In this document: one piece after another, positions 11,213 through 22,227 of the stretch
How the letters are laid out: the number at the start of each line of letters is the position of its first letter
How positions within the stretch are numbered: the stretch's first letter is position 1
Source: Parietaria judaica
Lineage: Eukaryota; Streptophyta; Magnoliopsida; Rosales; Urticaceae
Direction: 5' to 3'
Assembly: GCA_954871525.1 (NCBI GenBank)
Contig: OX940869.1
Location: forward strand, 21,108,001 to 21,172,000
Length of the DNA: 64,000 bases
Notes under the pieces: model-generated
What the model saw: the letters and a program-made list of their open reading frames with translations, nothing else
Databases searched by the model: none
Told to the model about the DNA's origin: nothing
Translations under genes and position numbers: made by a program

Positions 11213-11220
11213 TATAAATA
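11213..11220 (+). promoter_or_regulatory. TATA box of gypsy antisense gene, copy 1
   Basis: TATAAATA on the plus strand, within CGAGTATAAATACTCGAG, about 420 bp upstream of the first exon. The same box is kept at 15994-16000 (copy 2) and 25148-25155 (copy 3), which supports use as the promoter of the plus-strand antisense gene. Confidence 0.55.
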
Positions 11221-11631
11221 CTCGAGTGCAAACCATTAATTGGTCACGTCTTTTCAACCTACCCGACTCACGTTCCCGTGAAGGTAACCGCCCCCTCTCT
11301 CTGCTATTTATTCACTGTTTTGCATTCGAATTTCATTTTTGATTTTTTAGAGAGAGAAATCAAGGTTTTTAGAGAAAGAAACTTAGCCAGTCGCCATTGT
11401 TGCTTTGTGGTTCGTTGTCTTCGTATTCTTCGTCAAACGTGTCTACGAGTTTCCAGATTTTATATTCCTCTTTTGTTTTTCTTTCCGAGTTTTATTGAAG
11501 GTTTCTCCTAGGTTCTCTAGGTCAAGTTGTTTCGAGATTCTTCGGTTTTTTCTGGGATTTTGCTTCGGGGGTTTCTGGGTGTTGTTTTTAGGTTTAGGGA
11601 TTCTCGGATTTTTAGAGCTCTTAAGATATAG

Positions 11632-14266
11632 GTCCTAAGAAAATTGTTGAAAAATGACAGACGCAGTTTCTGAAAACAGATTCTCCTAAGTCGATTTTGA
11701 AAACAAAAGATATTGCTAGGATTATGGAAGCTTACAGCATCGCGGAGTCGATATTGCTTAGGATACCGGGTCCGAATGAACACGCAGACGAGCAGAATGA
11801 TGACGAGTGGGTTTGTGTGTATGAAAGATTCTTTTAGTCCAGGGGGCTTAGGTTTCCCATATCCGAACTGATTCTAAAATATGTTACTCAGTTGGGGGTT
11901 TCTCTAGGGCAATTTAGTCCTCATTCTTTTAGGATCTTGACGGCTCTCCTTGTCCGATCTCACGAGATTATGCCATGTGCTTACTCTCGAGGGCCTGTTG
12001 ACGGGTTTGATCGTCAAGGCCAATCCTAAAGCGAAGGGTAGATTTTTCCTATCCGCCAAAGAAGGGTAACTCTTGGGGGGTCTACCTAATAAGGAGAGCA
12101 AATGGACCCATAAGTTTTTCTTCTTCCAGCCCAGTCAGGAGAAGTTTAGGACCTTGTCGTCTTACGTAAATAGTTGGGTGCACGAGATAGGTAAGAATCA
12201 GGGTAGAAACTCTAGGTAGCTATTTTGGTCTTCTGTTCGTCTTCTTAACTTGATTCTTATTTGGTGCAGCTGAGAATCCTAAGAAGCCTAAATCTCAGCC
12301 GATTACAGACGAGTGGAGGGCTTTGCAGAAAGAACTCTTTCCGCATGGCTCAGAACTTTGGTTGGCCTTTACGAGGTAAAGGTTTGAGTCTGTAGAAGTT
12401 TGGCCTTACGAACCCGAGGTAGGGTTTATTCCCTACGACAACAACGCTCCAGACCTACCGGGTAAGATCTCTTTTGGTGTTTAGTATATAGGATTTTGCC
12501 TTGATTTTTTGAGGTTTTGGCTAACTATGTTTGTTATGTTCCGCAGAAGAAATGGAAGCTACTAGGCCTATGGGGATGAGCCTAGGGACGAAGAGGAAGG
12601 ATGCCGAGCAAGCCCAACGGTGGCCATCGAGGATGCTGTCCGTCAATAGACGGGGTTGAGGACAGAGGTGACTTCTACCGAAGTCGCCTCGAAGGTGATT
12701 CCTGAGCGAGACGTCGTCAATATTTTTTATGACAGGGAGGAGATGTCGGAGGCGCCGCCAACGGAGAAGGTGCCCGAGGAGAAGGAGGCTCCTGCTCCTG
12801 GCGCTACCTGTTCTGTCAAGGACGTGACCCGTCCTTCCAAGGATGTGGTCCGTCCTCCAAACGAGGTAGAGGCTGAGGCGAAGCGCTTGAGGGATGGGAG
12901 TGAAGCTGATGCTCGGAAAAATCCTAGGAGCGAGGTTGCTCCCAAAGAATCTTCCAAGGCCTCTGAGATGGCTAAGGGGAAAGAACCTCAACGAGAGGGT
13001 GATCGCTCCAGGGATTCTTCCCAGAGCAAGTCAGGAGAGAAGCCCGGCGGGGGGTCCGGCTTGGTGATTGGGAGGAAGGCTGGGGATACTGAGTCCCAGA
13101 AGGTGGCAAGGGAGAAGATCATCCGCAATGCCGTGTGCACACGGTACGGGGACAAGGGGCTTCACAAGGCTCCTAAGGTCGTTGCTGATCTCCTTAGTCA
13201 GATTACTAACAGTGGATCTACAAGACGGTCTATGCTTTACTAGTCCACGTGAGTTTGGTACTTATAGCTTTTTTCTCATTTGAACTGCTATCCTAATTTT
13301 GGTTTCTAACTTATATTTTTGTTTGGACGTACAAATCATAGCCACCATCAATGATATGGTGCTGGACTATGAGGATAGGCTGGACGAGCTTAAGGAGATG
13401 GGTGCAGGGATGGGTACGACGGAGCTCCTGGCTCAGAAAGAGAGGGAGTTGCAGGGCGCCATAGCGACGATAAATGCGAGGACCGATCAATTGGAGGCTT
13501 TGAACCAAAGGCGTATCTTTTCCGAGGCAAAGGCTAAGGGTTTGGTGAACACGGTCGAAGATCTTCGTGGAAAGCTGAAGAATGCCATTCTGATGGTGTC
13601 TGAAGTTGAGGAGGTTCGGGAGAAGGCCTTCACGAGTATGCTTCATGCTAATGTGGCCAAAGGACGGGCCGAAGAGGTGGCTAAGAAGAAGGAAGAAGAA
13701 CCTGCCGCGTTGAAGGAGGACGTCCTGCGCCTTCCTGGCGAGTTGGCTGAGGCCAGGCAGCAAGCGCACGACCTAGAGGCTGAGAAGAATGCTGCCGGGA
13801 CCTGATATCGCCGAAGAGTAAAAGAGAGGGATGCGCTGATCGCGTGGTACAAAGGTACGGCAACCGACAATTGTTGCCTTGACCAGGCCGAGGGCTGTCT
13901 CGAGTTGGTTCAGGACGTGATTGACGGCAAGGTTATTGATTTCGAGGTTGAGAAGGGGATTCTGGAAGGCAACATTGTCCAAAACAAGTCCATTTTGGAA
14001 GGGATACCAGTGCTGCAGACAGGATCTACGGTCATGTTTCCCGACCTAGATTTTACCAAGCTAACTGATGTAGATCTGGACGTCCAGCCCGAGCATCCGA
14101 CAGTCGAGGATCCCACCGTCGAGAAGCCCGCCACTGAAGAGCCCATCGTTGAGGAGCCCACCGATCAGGAGAAGCATCCCGATGAGGAGAATACCGGAGA
14201 GGAGAAGGAGACCGAAAAGGAGGCCGAGGAGGCTGAAGTTGTGGACGGCACTGAGGCTGACGCTTA
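11632..14266 (+). pseudogene. Gypsy antisense gene (aORF), copy 1, degenerate
   Basis: Plus-strand gene opposite in direction to pol. Exon 1 (about 11632-12200) corresponds to the copy-3 N-terminal domain (ELILKYVTxLGVSLGQFSPH, then the FFFFQxSQE region), the kind of sequence found in Pfam 'putative gypsy type transposon' proteins. Its expected start codon is ATA here and there are internal stops (e.g. near 11836). Candidate introns end at about 12270 and 12545 (…ccgcag). The later part is Lys/Glu-rich (12656-13243), then coiled coil (13356-13805), then an acidic tail with VEDPTVEKPATEEPIVEEP-like repeats (13905-14266). Function unknown; these ORFs are typical of Tat elements. Confidence 0.7.
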
Positions 14267-14287
14267 GGCTGTTCCGGAATTGTTCCC

Positions 14288-14293
14288 CACCCC

Positions 14294-14333
<40 letters not shown>
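14288..14333. repeat. Poly-C/poly-T tract after aORF copy 1
   Basis: A run of about a dozen C followed by about thirty T, absent from the other two copies of this spacer. It could be a slippage expansion or an assembly-sensitive homopolymer. Confidence 0.85.
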
Positions 14334-14335
<2 letters not shown>

Positions 14336-14820
14336 AAGGCCTAAGGCCAAGACAATATTTCTATGGGCAAGTCTATGGAGGCTTGAACCCTATTTTTTTG
14401 TAAGGTTTTTGGATCTGCCCGTGGTTAAGGCTTTTGCTATTATGTTGGTCTATTTCTATAATATTTCTATTTTCTTGAAAATTTCTCTAATAATTCTCTG
14501 ATAAAGACAATATTTTTCCTAACTTAGTTTAGCTCTATATTTCTAGGTTTGCCATGGATAAGCTACAAGCACAAAGATCTTGTTTGTTTATAATATATTT
14601 AGTCCAGGGTTTACAGACTAGGTTGGCTGTCTTGTGCTAAATTCTAAACTTAGAAAAATAATAATCTTGAGATAACATACTTAAAAAGAAATTGTTTACC
14701 TTGTTGGTAGGGTAGACTTGTCATCTTGGTCGGCACTTCTATTTGTCCGTCATCGTCATTTGTTGGTAAGTTCGTTCATGAAACAGTTTGTTATGTCTAG
14801 ATTTGGGTTTGTTACCCGTA
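14334..14820. other. Spacer between aORF and pol, copy 1
   Basis: AT-rich non-coding sequence conserved in order with 19101-19509 and 30313-30837. No ORF or RNA gene recognised. Confidence 0.5.
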
Positions 14821-15008
14821 TGGGTCTGTTTCCTGTATAAGCTTGTTGCCTTTGAGAATGGGTCTGTTACCTGGTTAGGCTTGTTGCCTTTGAGAATGGG
14901 TCTCTTACCAGGTTAGGCTTGTTGCCTCTGAGAATGGGTCTGATACTCGGTTAGGTTTGTTACCTCTGAGAATGAGTCTGTTGCCCGGTTAGGCTTATTG
15001 CCTCAGAA
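14821..15008. repeat. 38-bp tandem repeat array, 5 units (gypsy 1, copy A)
   Basis: Units of 38 bp (gggtctgttacc..gttagg, then cttgttgcctctgagaat) at 14821, 14859, 14897, 14935 and 14973, with a partial unit before. The same array is present with four units at 19510-19659 and 30838-30987. It lies between the end of pol and the antisense gene in every copy. Confidence 0.88.
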
Positions 15009-15173
15009 TTCTTTTCGATAGAGTTGGTAGGGTAATATTTTTACCTGAGAGTAAGATTCTTCTTTCCTTGTGGCATTAGGATAGGTTCGGTTGTTATTTT
15101 GGATTGAGATTGTGCCCGTCTTTAAGCAGGCTGCCTACGTACCCTATGTTCGGGGATAAAGTCATTACGTAGT

Positions 15174-15766
15174 TCATGGGAGGCCGGATAGGCCGGTTAA
15201 GGCGTAGTATTTTCTTAGGTGCATGGCATTCCAACTACGGAGGACTCTAACTCCTTCGGGGACGGCTAGCCGGTATACGCCTGGTTTTACTACTTCCGTG
15301 ACGATGTAAGGTCCTTCCCAGTTAGCCCAGAGTTTACCCGCGTTTAGCTCGGCGCTATTCTGGAAAACTTTTTTGAAGACCATTTCTCCGATAACTAATT
15401 TTTCGACGTCTGACCTTTGAATTGTAATACCTTGCTATCGAGTTTTGATAATTGGTTATTCTTATCAAAGCTTGTTCTCGTCTTTCGTCGATGTGGTCTA
15501 GTTGGTCTTCCCTCATTTCGTCATTGAGTTCTGCGTTCAAAGGGGCGTGCTCCCTTCGAAGGTTGGGTGTCTTTATCTCGGCTGGCATTACGGCTTCGGT
15601 CTCGTATACCATTGAGAATGGAGTTTCCCCAGTGGACCTACGCGGGGTAGTTTTATAGGTCCAAAGGACTCCTATGAGCTCATCGGCCCACCGTCCTTTT
15701 TTGGTGTCCAATATTTTCTTGATTCCATCCACGATGACCCGGTTTGCTACCTCGGCTTGACCGTAA
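15174..15766 (-). pseudogene. Gypsy 1 integrase C-terminal fragment (duplicated copy A)
   Basis: Minus-strand frames 15732-15355 and 15383-15174 encode the integrase tail: GRWADELIGVLWTYKTTPR, ETPFSMVYETEAVMPAEI, the DHIDERREQALIRI segment, and the C-terminal ANWEGPYIVTEVVKPGVYRL domain. It ends abruptly at 15766, where the tandem duplication begins, so the catalytic core and all upstream pol are missing from this copy. A frame change separates the two parts near 15370. Confidence 0.85.
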
Positions 15767-15993
15767 CCTTCGAAACTGTAATCGTCGTTTCGTGTTTTGG
15801 GCGGGAATAGTTATGACACATGTCCCAATTTGTGGAGTTCGAAGAGAATAAACTCTTCGCATTCTCCTGACACACGGCTGTCACATTGACTATGCTGACG
15901 TGTCCCATATAGCGTGCTAATTTTAACCGCATGATTAGGTTTGTTGCGAATTTCGAGGAAACCCTAGCCGTAGGATCAGCGACGATTTTCGAG

Positions 15994-16000
15994 TATAAAT
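15994..16000 (+). promoter_or_regulatory. TATA box of gypsy antisense gene, copy 2
   Basis: TATAAAT in the same context as copy 1 (after 'gacgattttcgag'). Confidence 0.5.
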
Positions 16001-16412
16001 ATTCGAATGCAAACCATTAATTGGTCACGTCTTTTCAACCTACCCGACTCACGTTCCCATGAAGGTAACCGCCTTCTCTCTCTATACTATTTATTCACTT
16101 ATTTGCATTCGAATTTCATTTCTGAATTTTTAGAGAGAGAAATCAAGGTTTTTAGAGAGAGAAACTTCGCCAGTCGCCATTGTTGCTGTGTGGTTCGTTG
16201 TCTTCGTATTCTTCGTCGACTGTGTCTACGAGTTTCCAGATTCTATATTCCTCCTTTGTTTTTCTTTCCGAATTTTATTGAAGGTTTCTCCTAGGTTCTC
16301 TAGGTCAGGTTGTTTCAAGATTTTTCCTCGGTTTTTTCTGGGATTTTGCTTCGGGGGTTTCTGGGTTTTCTCTTAGGTTTAGGGATTCTCGGATTTTTAG
16401 AGCTCTTAAGAT

Positions 16413-19100
16413 ATAGGTCCTAAGAAATTTGTTGAAAAATGACAGACGGAGTTTCTGAAAACAGATTCTCCTAAGTCGATTTTGAAAACAAAAGATATTG
16501 CTCGGATTAGGGAAGCGTATAGCATCGCGAGGTCGATATTGCTTAGGATTCCGGGTCCGAATGAACACGCAGACAAGCAGAATAATGACGGGTGGGTTTG
16601 TGTGTATGAAGGATTCTTTTAGTCCAGGGGGCTTAGGTTTCCCATATCCGAACTGATTCTAAAATATGTTACTCACTTTGGGGTTTCTCTAGGGCAATTT
16701 AGTCCGCATTCTTTTAGGATCTTGACAGCTCTCCTTGTCCAGTCCCACGAGATTATGCATGTGCTTACTCTCTAGGACCTGTTGACGGGTTTGATCGTCA
16801 AGGCCAATCCTAAAGCGAAGGGTAGATTTTTCCTATCCGCCAAAGAAGGGGAACTCTTGGGGGGTCTACCTAATAAGGAGAGCAAATGGACCCATAAGTT
16901 TTTCTTCTTCCAGCCCAGTCAGGAGACGTTTGGGACCTAGTCATCTTACGTAAATAGTTGGGTGCTCGAGATAGGTAAGAATCCGGGTAGAAACTCTAGG
17001 TAGCTATTTTGGTCTTCTGTCCGTCTTCTTAACTTGATTCTTATTTGGTGTAGCTGAGAATCCTAAGAAGCCTAAATCTCAACCGATTACAGACGAGTGG
17101 AGGGCTTTGCAGAAATAACTCTTTCCGCATGGCTCAGAACTTTGGTTGGCCTTTACGAGGTAAAGGTTTGAGTCTGTAGAAGTTTGGCCTAACGAACCCG
17201 AGGTCGGGTTTATTCTACGACAACAACGCTCCAGACCTACCGGGTAAGATATCTTTTGGTGTTTAGTGTATAGGATTTTGCCTGGATTTTTTTGTGATTT
17301 TGGCTAAGTATGTTTGTTATGTTCTACAGAAGAAATGGAAGCTGCTAGCCTAAGGGGATGAACCTAGAGGCGAAGAAGAAGGCTGCCGAGCAAGCTGGAG
17401 CGTCCAACTCGGTTCCTTCGGCTTGCAAAGAAGGTTACAGCCAGCCCAACGACGGCCGTCGAGGATGTTGTCCGTCAACAGACGAGGTTGAGGACAGAGG
17501 TGACTTCTACCGAAGTCACCTCGAAGGTGATTCCTGAGGGAGACGTCGTCAATATTTTTTACGACAAGGAGGAAATGTCAGAGGCGCCGTTGACGGAGAA
17601 GGTGCCTGAGGAGAAGGAGGCTCCTGCTCCTGGCGCTACCCGTCATGTCAAGTACGTGACCCGTCCTTCCAAGGATATGGTCCGTCCTCCAAAAGAGGTA
17701 GAGGCTGAGGCGAAGCGCTTGAGAGATGGGGGTTAAGCTGATGCTCGGAAGAAGCCTAAGAGCTAGGTTGCTCCCAAAGAAGCTTTCAAGGCCTCTGAGA
17801 AGGCTAAGGGGAAAGAGCTTTAAGGCGAGGGTGATCGCTCCCGAGATTCTTCTCGGAGCAAGTCAGGACAAAAGCCCGGCGGGGGGTCCGGCTTGTTGAT
17901 TGGGAGGAAGGCCGGGGAGGCTGAATCCCAGAAGGTGGCAAGGGAGAAGGATATCATCCGCAATGCCGCGTGCACATAGTACGGGGACAAGGGGCTTCAC
18001 AAGGCTCCTAAGGTCGCTGCTGATCTCCTTAGGCAGATTACTAACGGTGGATCTACAAGACGGTCTATGATTTACAAGTCCACGTGAGTTTGGTACTTAT
18101 ATCTTTTTCTCATTTGAATTGCTTTCCTAATTTTGGTTTCTAACTTATATTTTTGTTTGGACGTACAACTCATAACTACCATCAATGATTGGTGTTGAAC
18201 TATGAGGATAAGCTGGACGAGCTTAAGGAGGTGGGTGCAGGGGTGGGTACGACGGAGCTGCTGGCTCAGAAAGAGAGGGAGTTGCAGGGCGCCATAGCGA
18301 CGATAAATGCGAGGACCGATCAATTGGAGGCTTTGAACCAAAGTTGTATCTTTTCCGAGGCAAGGACTAAGGGTTTGGTGAACACGGTCGAAGATCTTTG
18401 TGGAAAGCTGAAGAATGCCATTCTGATGGTGTCCGAAGTTGAGGAGGTTCGGGAGAAGGCCGTCACGAGTATGCTTCATGCTAATGTGGCCAAAGGACGG
18501 GCCGAACAGGTGGGTAAGAAGAAGAAAGAAGAAGCTACTGCGTTGAAGGAGGACGTACTGCGCCTTACTGCCGAGTTGGTCGAGGCCAGGCAGCAAGCGC
18601 ACGACCAAGAGGCCGAGAAGAATGCTGCCGGGACCTGATATCGCTGAAGGGTGAAAGAGACGGATGCGCTGATCGCGTGATACAAAGGTACGGCAGCCGA
18701 CAATTGCTGCCTTGACCAGGCTGAGGGCTCTCTCAAGTTGGTCCAGGACGTGATTGACGACAAGGTTGTTGATTTCGAGGTTGAGAAGGGGATTCTAGAA
18801 GGCAACATTGTCCACTACAAGTCCATTTTGGAAGGGATACCGGTGCTGCAGACAGGATCTCCGGTCATGTCTCCCGACCTGGATTTGACCAAGCTAATCG
18901 ATGCAGATCTGGACGTCCAGCCCGAGCATCCGGCAGTCGAGGATTCAACCGTCGAGAAGCCCGCCACTGAAGAGCCCATCATTGAGGAGCCCACCGATCA
19001 GAAGAAGCAGCCCGAGGAGAAGAAGACCGAAGAGGAGGAGGAGGTCAAAAAGGTGGCCGAGGAGGCTGAAGTTGTGGACGGCACTGAGGCTGACGCCTAG
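16413..19100 (+). pseudogene. Gypsy antisense gene (aORF), copy 2, degenerate
   Basis: Same organisation as copy 1: N-terminal domain 16413-16985 with stops, Lys/Glu-rich segment 17488-17736 ending at a premature TAA, coiled coil 18189-18638 ending at a TGA, and acidic tail 18738-19100 with VEDSTVEKPATEEPIIEEP-type repeats ending at TAG. Many of its stops differ from copy 1, so the two have decayed independently since duplication, while some (the TAG after RFF near 16620, the TGA after the coiled coil) are shared and older. Confidence 0.68.
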
Positions 19101-19509
19101 GCTGTTCTGTTGTTAGAGCTTTTGCTATTCTGCTGTTCTATTTCTATAATATTTCTTTTTTCTTGAAAATTCCTCTAATAATTCTCAGATAAAGACAATA
19201 TTTTTTCTAACTTAGTTTAGCTTTATACTTCTAGGTTTGCCATGGATAAGCTACAAGCACAAATATCTTGTGTTTTTATAACATATTTAGTTTAGGGTTT
19301 ACAAACTAGGTTGACTGTCTTGTGCTAAATTGTAAACATAGAAAAATAATAATCTTGAGATAACATACTTAAAAAGAAATTGTTTACCTTTTTGGTAGGG
19401 TAGACTTGTCATCTTGGTCGGCACTTGTATTTGTCTGTCATCGTCATTTGTTGGTAAGTTCGTTCCTGAAACAGTTTGTTATGTCTAGATTTGGGTTTGT
19501 TACCCGTAT
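19101..19509. other. Spacer between aORF and pol, copy 2
   Basis: Non-coding, collinear with 14334-14820. Nothing else seen. Confidence 0.5.
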
Positions 19510-19659
19510 GGGTCTGTTTCCCGTATAAGCTTGTTGCCTTTGAGAATGGGTTTGTTACCTGGTTAGGCTTGTTGCCTCTGAGAATGGGTCTGATACCCGG
19601 TTAGGTTTGTTACCTCTGAGAATGGGTCTGTTGCCCGGTTAGGCTTCTTGCCTCAGAAT
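19510..19659. repeat. 38-bp tandem repeat array, 4 units (gypsy 1, copy B)
   Basis: Units start at 19510, 19548, 19586 and 19624. One unit fewer than copy A. Confidence 0.88.
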
Positions 19660-19847
19660 TCTTTCTGATAGAGTTTGTAGGGTAATGTTTTTACCTGAGA
19701 GTGAGATTCTTCTTTCCTTGTGGAATTAGGATAGGTTCGGTAGTTATTTTGGATTGAGATTGTGCCCGTCTTTAAGCAGCCTGCCTATGTATCCCATGTT
19801 CGGGGATCAAATCATTACGTAGTTCATGGGAGGGCGGATAGGCCGGT

Positions 19848-20978
19848 TTAGGCGTAGTATTTTCGTAGGTGCATGGAATTCCAACTACGGAGGACTCTAA
19901 CTCCTTTGAGGGTGGCTAGCCAGTATACGCATGGTTTTACTACTTCTGTGACGATGTAAGGTCCTTCCCAGTTAGCCCCGAGTTTGCCCGCATTTAGCTC
20001 GGCACTATTCTGGAAAACTTTTCTGAGGACCATTTCTCTCACAATTAATTTTCAACGTCTAACCTTTGAATTGTAATACCTTGCTATCGAGGTTTGATAG
20101 TTGGTTGTTCTTATCAAAGCTTGTTGTCGTCTTTCGTCGATGTGGTCTAGTTGGCCTTCCCTCATTTCATCATTGAGTTCTGCGTTCAAAGGGGCGTGCT
20201 CCCTTTGAAGGCTGGGAGTCTCTATCTCGGCTGGTATTACGGCTTCGGTCCCGTATACCATTGAGAACGGAGTTTCCCTATTGGACCTACGCGGGGTAGT
20301 TTTATAGGGCCAAAGGACTCCTATGAGCTCATCGGCCCACCGTCCTTTTTTTGGTGTCCAATCTTTTCTTGATTCCATTAACGATGACCCGGTTTGCTAC
20401 CTCGGCTTGACCGTAGGCTTGAGGATATTTCGGGGTGGATGTGTTCAAGGATATTTTCCAATTGATGCAGAAGTTTTGGATTTTTGTGGATATGAACTGG
20501 GGTCTATTATCCATGATAATTTCCTTTGGGAGACTGAAGCGGCTTTTGATGTATTTCCACACAAAGTGCTCTACGTATACATCTTTGATGTTCGCGTATG
20601 CTTCGGCCTCTACCCATTTAGAAAAGTAGTCCGCGGTGACTAATAGGAACCTTTTTCTAGCCGGGGGTAGGGGAAAGGTCCGACTATGTCCATGGACCAT
20701 TTCATGAACGGGTAGGGAATAGAAACTAACGAGAGTTCTTCTGCTGGTAAGTGTATAGACGGGGAGTGTCTCTGGCACTTATTACACTTTCTGGCATAGG
20801 CTTCTCCGTCTGCCAACATAGTGATCCATAAGAAACCTTGCCTTTTAGCTTTATTGGCTAGGGATCTTCCTCCGGAATGGTTGCCACATTCTCCTTCGTG
20901 TATTTCGTTGAGTACAATTTGTGCTTCGGCTTTCCCTAAGCATCTTAGGTATGGTACGGCCTGGCGCTTTGGATCCAA
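19848..20978 (-). pseudogene. Gypsy 1 integrase, degenerate
   Basis: Read from 20978 down: HHCC-type zinc domain (EIHEGECGNHSGG, then CNKCQRHSP), start of the catalytic core (FMKWSMDIVGPF), core continuing in another frame (VTADYFSKWVEAEAYANI, then EIIMDNRPQF and PQAYGQAEVANR, covering the D,D,E positions), and the C-terminal domain (KTTPRRSNRETPFSMVYGTE, then GPYIVTEVV) at 20378-19848. At least three frame changes (near 20640-20778, 20330-20378 and 20045) break it. Confidence 0.88.
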
Positions 20979-21445
20979 AGTTTCCTGGCCTTCTGCTTAT
21001 CTTGGGGTTTTGTTCCGGTTAGAATATAGTTAATGATCGGGGTTCTCCAATCATCCTCTTCTATTCTAATCGTGCAAACTTTGCCTGTAATGCTGGGTTC
21101 GTCTATTGACTCGACCAGAATTATCCATTTAATCTTGGGGTCTGAGGTGGAGGCTAGTCTGACCAATGCGTCTGCGGACGCGTTCTCACTCTGCGGTATT
21201 TGAACTACTTTGGCATGGTCGAATTGCCCTATTAAATCCTTTACTATCGCGATTTATTTTTCCATCCGGTCATCTCTGGTAGCGTACTCGCCACTGATTT
21301 GAATTGTGACCAGCTTGGAGTCAGAATGGGCCCTAATTCGACGGGCTCCTACGACTTTTTCTAGTCTGAGGTCGGCTGTCAAGGCCTCGTATTCGGTCTT
21401 GTTGTTTGTCGCGTGGAATGTTAGTCTGAAAGACTGTTCCATCAC
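20979..21445 (-). pseudogene. Gypsy 1 second (ribonuclease H-like) domain and linker
   Basis: 21445-21254 encodes FHATNNKTEYEALTADLRLE followed by a 'RIRAHSDSKLVTIQISGEY' stretch, the typical plant RNase H-like domain (TNNxAEYEAL, then DSxLV) that follows the RT-associated RNase H in Tat-lineage elements. 21240-20979 is the linker toward integrase. Stops separate the parts. Confidence 0.72.
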
Positions 21446-21990
21446 TTATCCTGTGGGGGATGACGAACAGATTCCAATAGGGATTTCTCTTCTACCCCAA
21501 GTCTACCCCAAGTCTCCATTCTTTATTCTTTATTTTTATGACCCTCTTTCCCAAGTCTCCATTCTTTATTTTTATGACCCTCTTTCGAGCCGTCAGCTGG
21601 GATTTCGATTAGGAAATCTGTTAAAACTTGTGACTTTGCACAATTACGAATTTTGTATTCTATATCGAATTCGCTCAGCTCGACTGCCCATTTGGTAAGT
21701 CTTCCTGATTGGTTTGGGCTATGGAGTATGATTCTCAAGGGTTGGGTAGTCATGACCATAATGGTGCGAGACTGGAAGTAAGGCCGAAGCTTTCTCGCTC
21801 CGGTGATCATTGCCAATGCGAGTTTTTCTATTGCTGGGTATCTAGTTTCACCATCCTCTAAGGATTTGCTGATGTAGAATATGGGCCTCTGTTCCCCACG
21901 GTCCTCTCTTACCATCACCCCACTTATTGGCGATGGTGAGACCGCTAGATACAATAGTAACGGCTCTCCCGAGATCAGTTTAGAGAGTAT
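21446..21990 (-). pseudogene. Gypsy 1 RT-associated RNase H
   Basis: 21954-21523 encodes YLAVSPSPISGVMVREDRG, then QRPIFYISKSLEDGETRYPA and a KWAVELSEFDIEYKIR stretch, the RT-linked RNase H of Ty3/gypsy elements. Its 3' end contains a short tandem duplication (21508-21586) that disrupts the reading frame. Confidence 0.82.
21508..21586. repeat. Short tandem duplication within gypsy 1 pol
   Basis: The phrase 'ccaagtctccattcttta' followed by 'tttttatgaccctctttc' occurs at 21508-21550 (with an extra 'ttcttta') and again at 21551-21586. Gypsy 2 has a single version near 33858-33893. Confidence 0.8.
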
Positions 21991-22227
21991 GGGCGGAGTA
22001 GAGAGGTATTTCTTCAGCTTTTGGAATGCTTCCTCGCATTCTTCGGTCCATACGAACTTTTTATTGCCTTTCAGGAGTTTTTAGAATGGCAAACATTTGT
22101 CCGTTGCTCGCGATATGAACCAGTTAAAAGCTGTGATTCTCCCGGTCAATATTTGCGTTTCCCTAACAGTCCTTGGAGAGCTCATGTTTTGGAGAGCTTT
22201 GATTTGGTCGGAATTGCCTTCTATTCC

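Larger units (their letters stand above)
10985..15766. repeat. Tandem duplication inside gypsy 1, copy A (about 4.78 kb)
   Basis: Sequence from the 'cttgaaactgtaatcg' block to the integrase coding sequence ending 'cggcttgaccgta' is repeated, highly similar and in the same order, at 15767-20415. The junction near 15765-15770 joins mid-integrase sequence directly to the start of the repeat with only a few bases of microhomology. Gypsy element 2 shows the unduplicated order, so this is a rearrangement of element 1. Confidence 0.85.
15767..20415. repeat. Tandem duplication inside gypsy 1, copy B (about 4.65 kb)
   Basis: Second copy of 10985-15766, containing aORF copy 2, the spacer, the 38-bp array and the integrase C terminus. 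It continues without break into the rest of pol. Slightly shorter because of small deletions and absence of the poly-C/poly-T tract. Confidence 0.85.

Noticed and set aside
14821..15008. CRISPR-like array
   Set aside because: The 38-bp units are directly adjacent with no unique spacers, and the genome is a plant.
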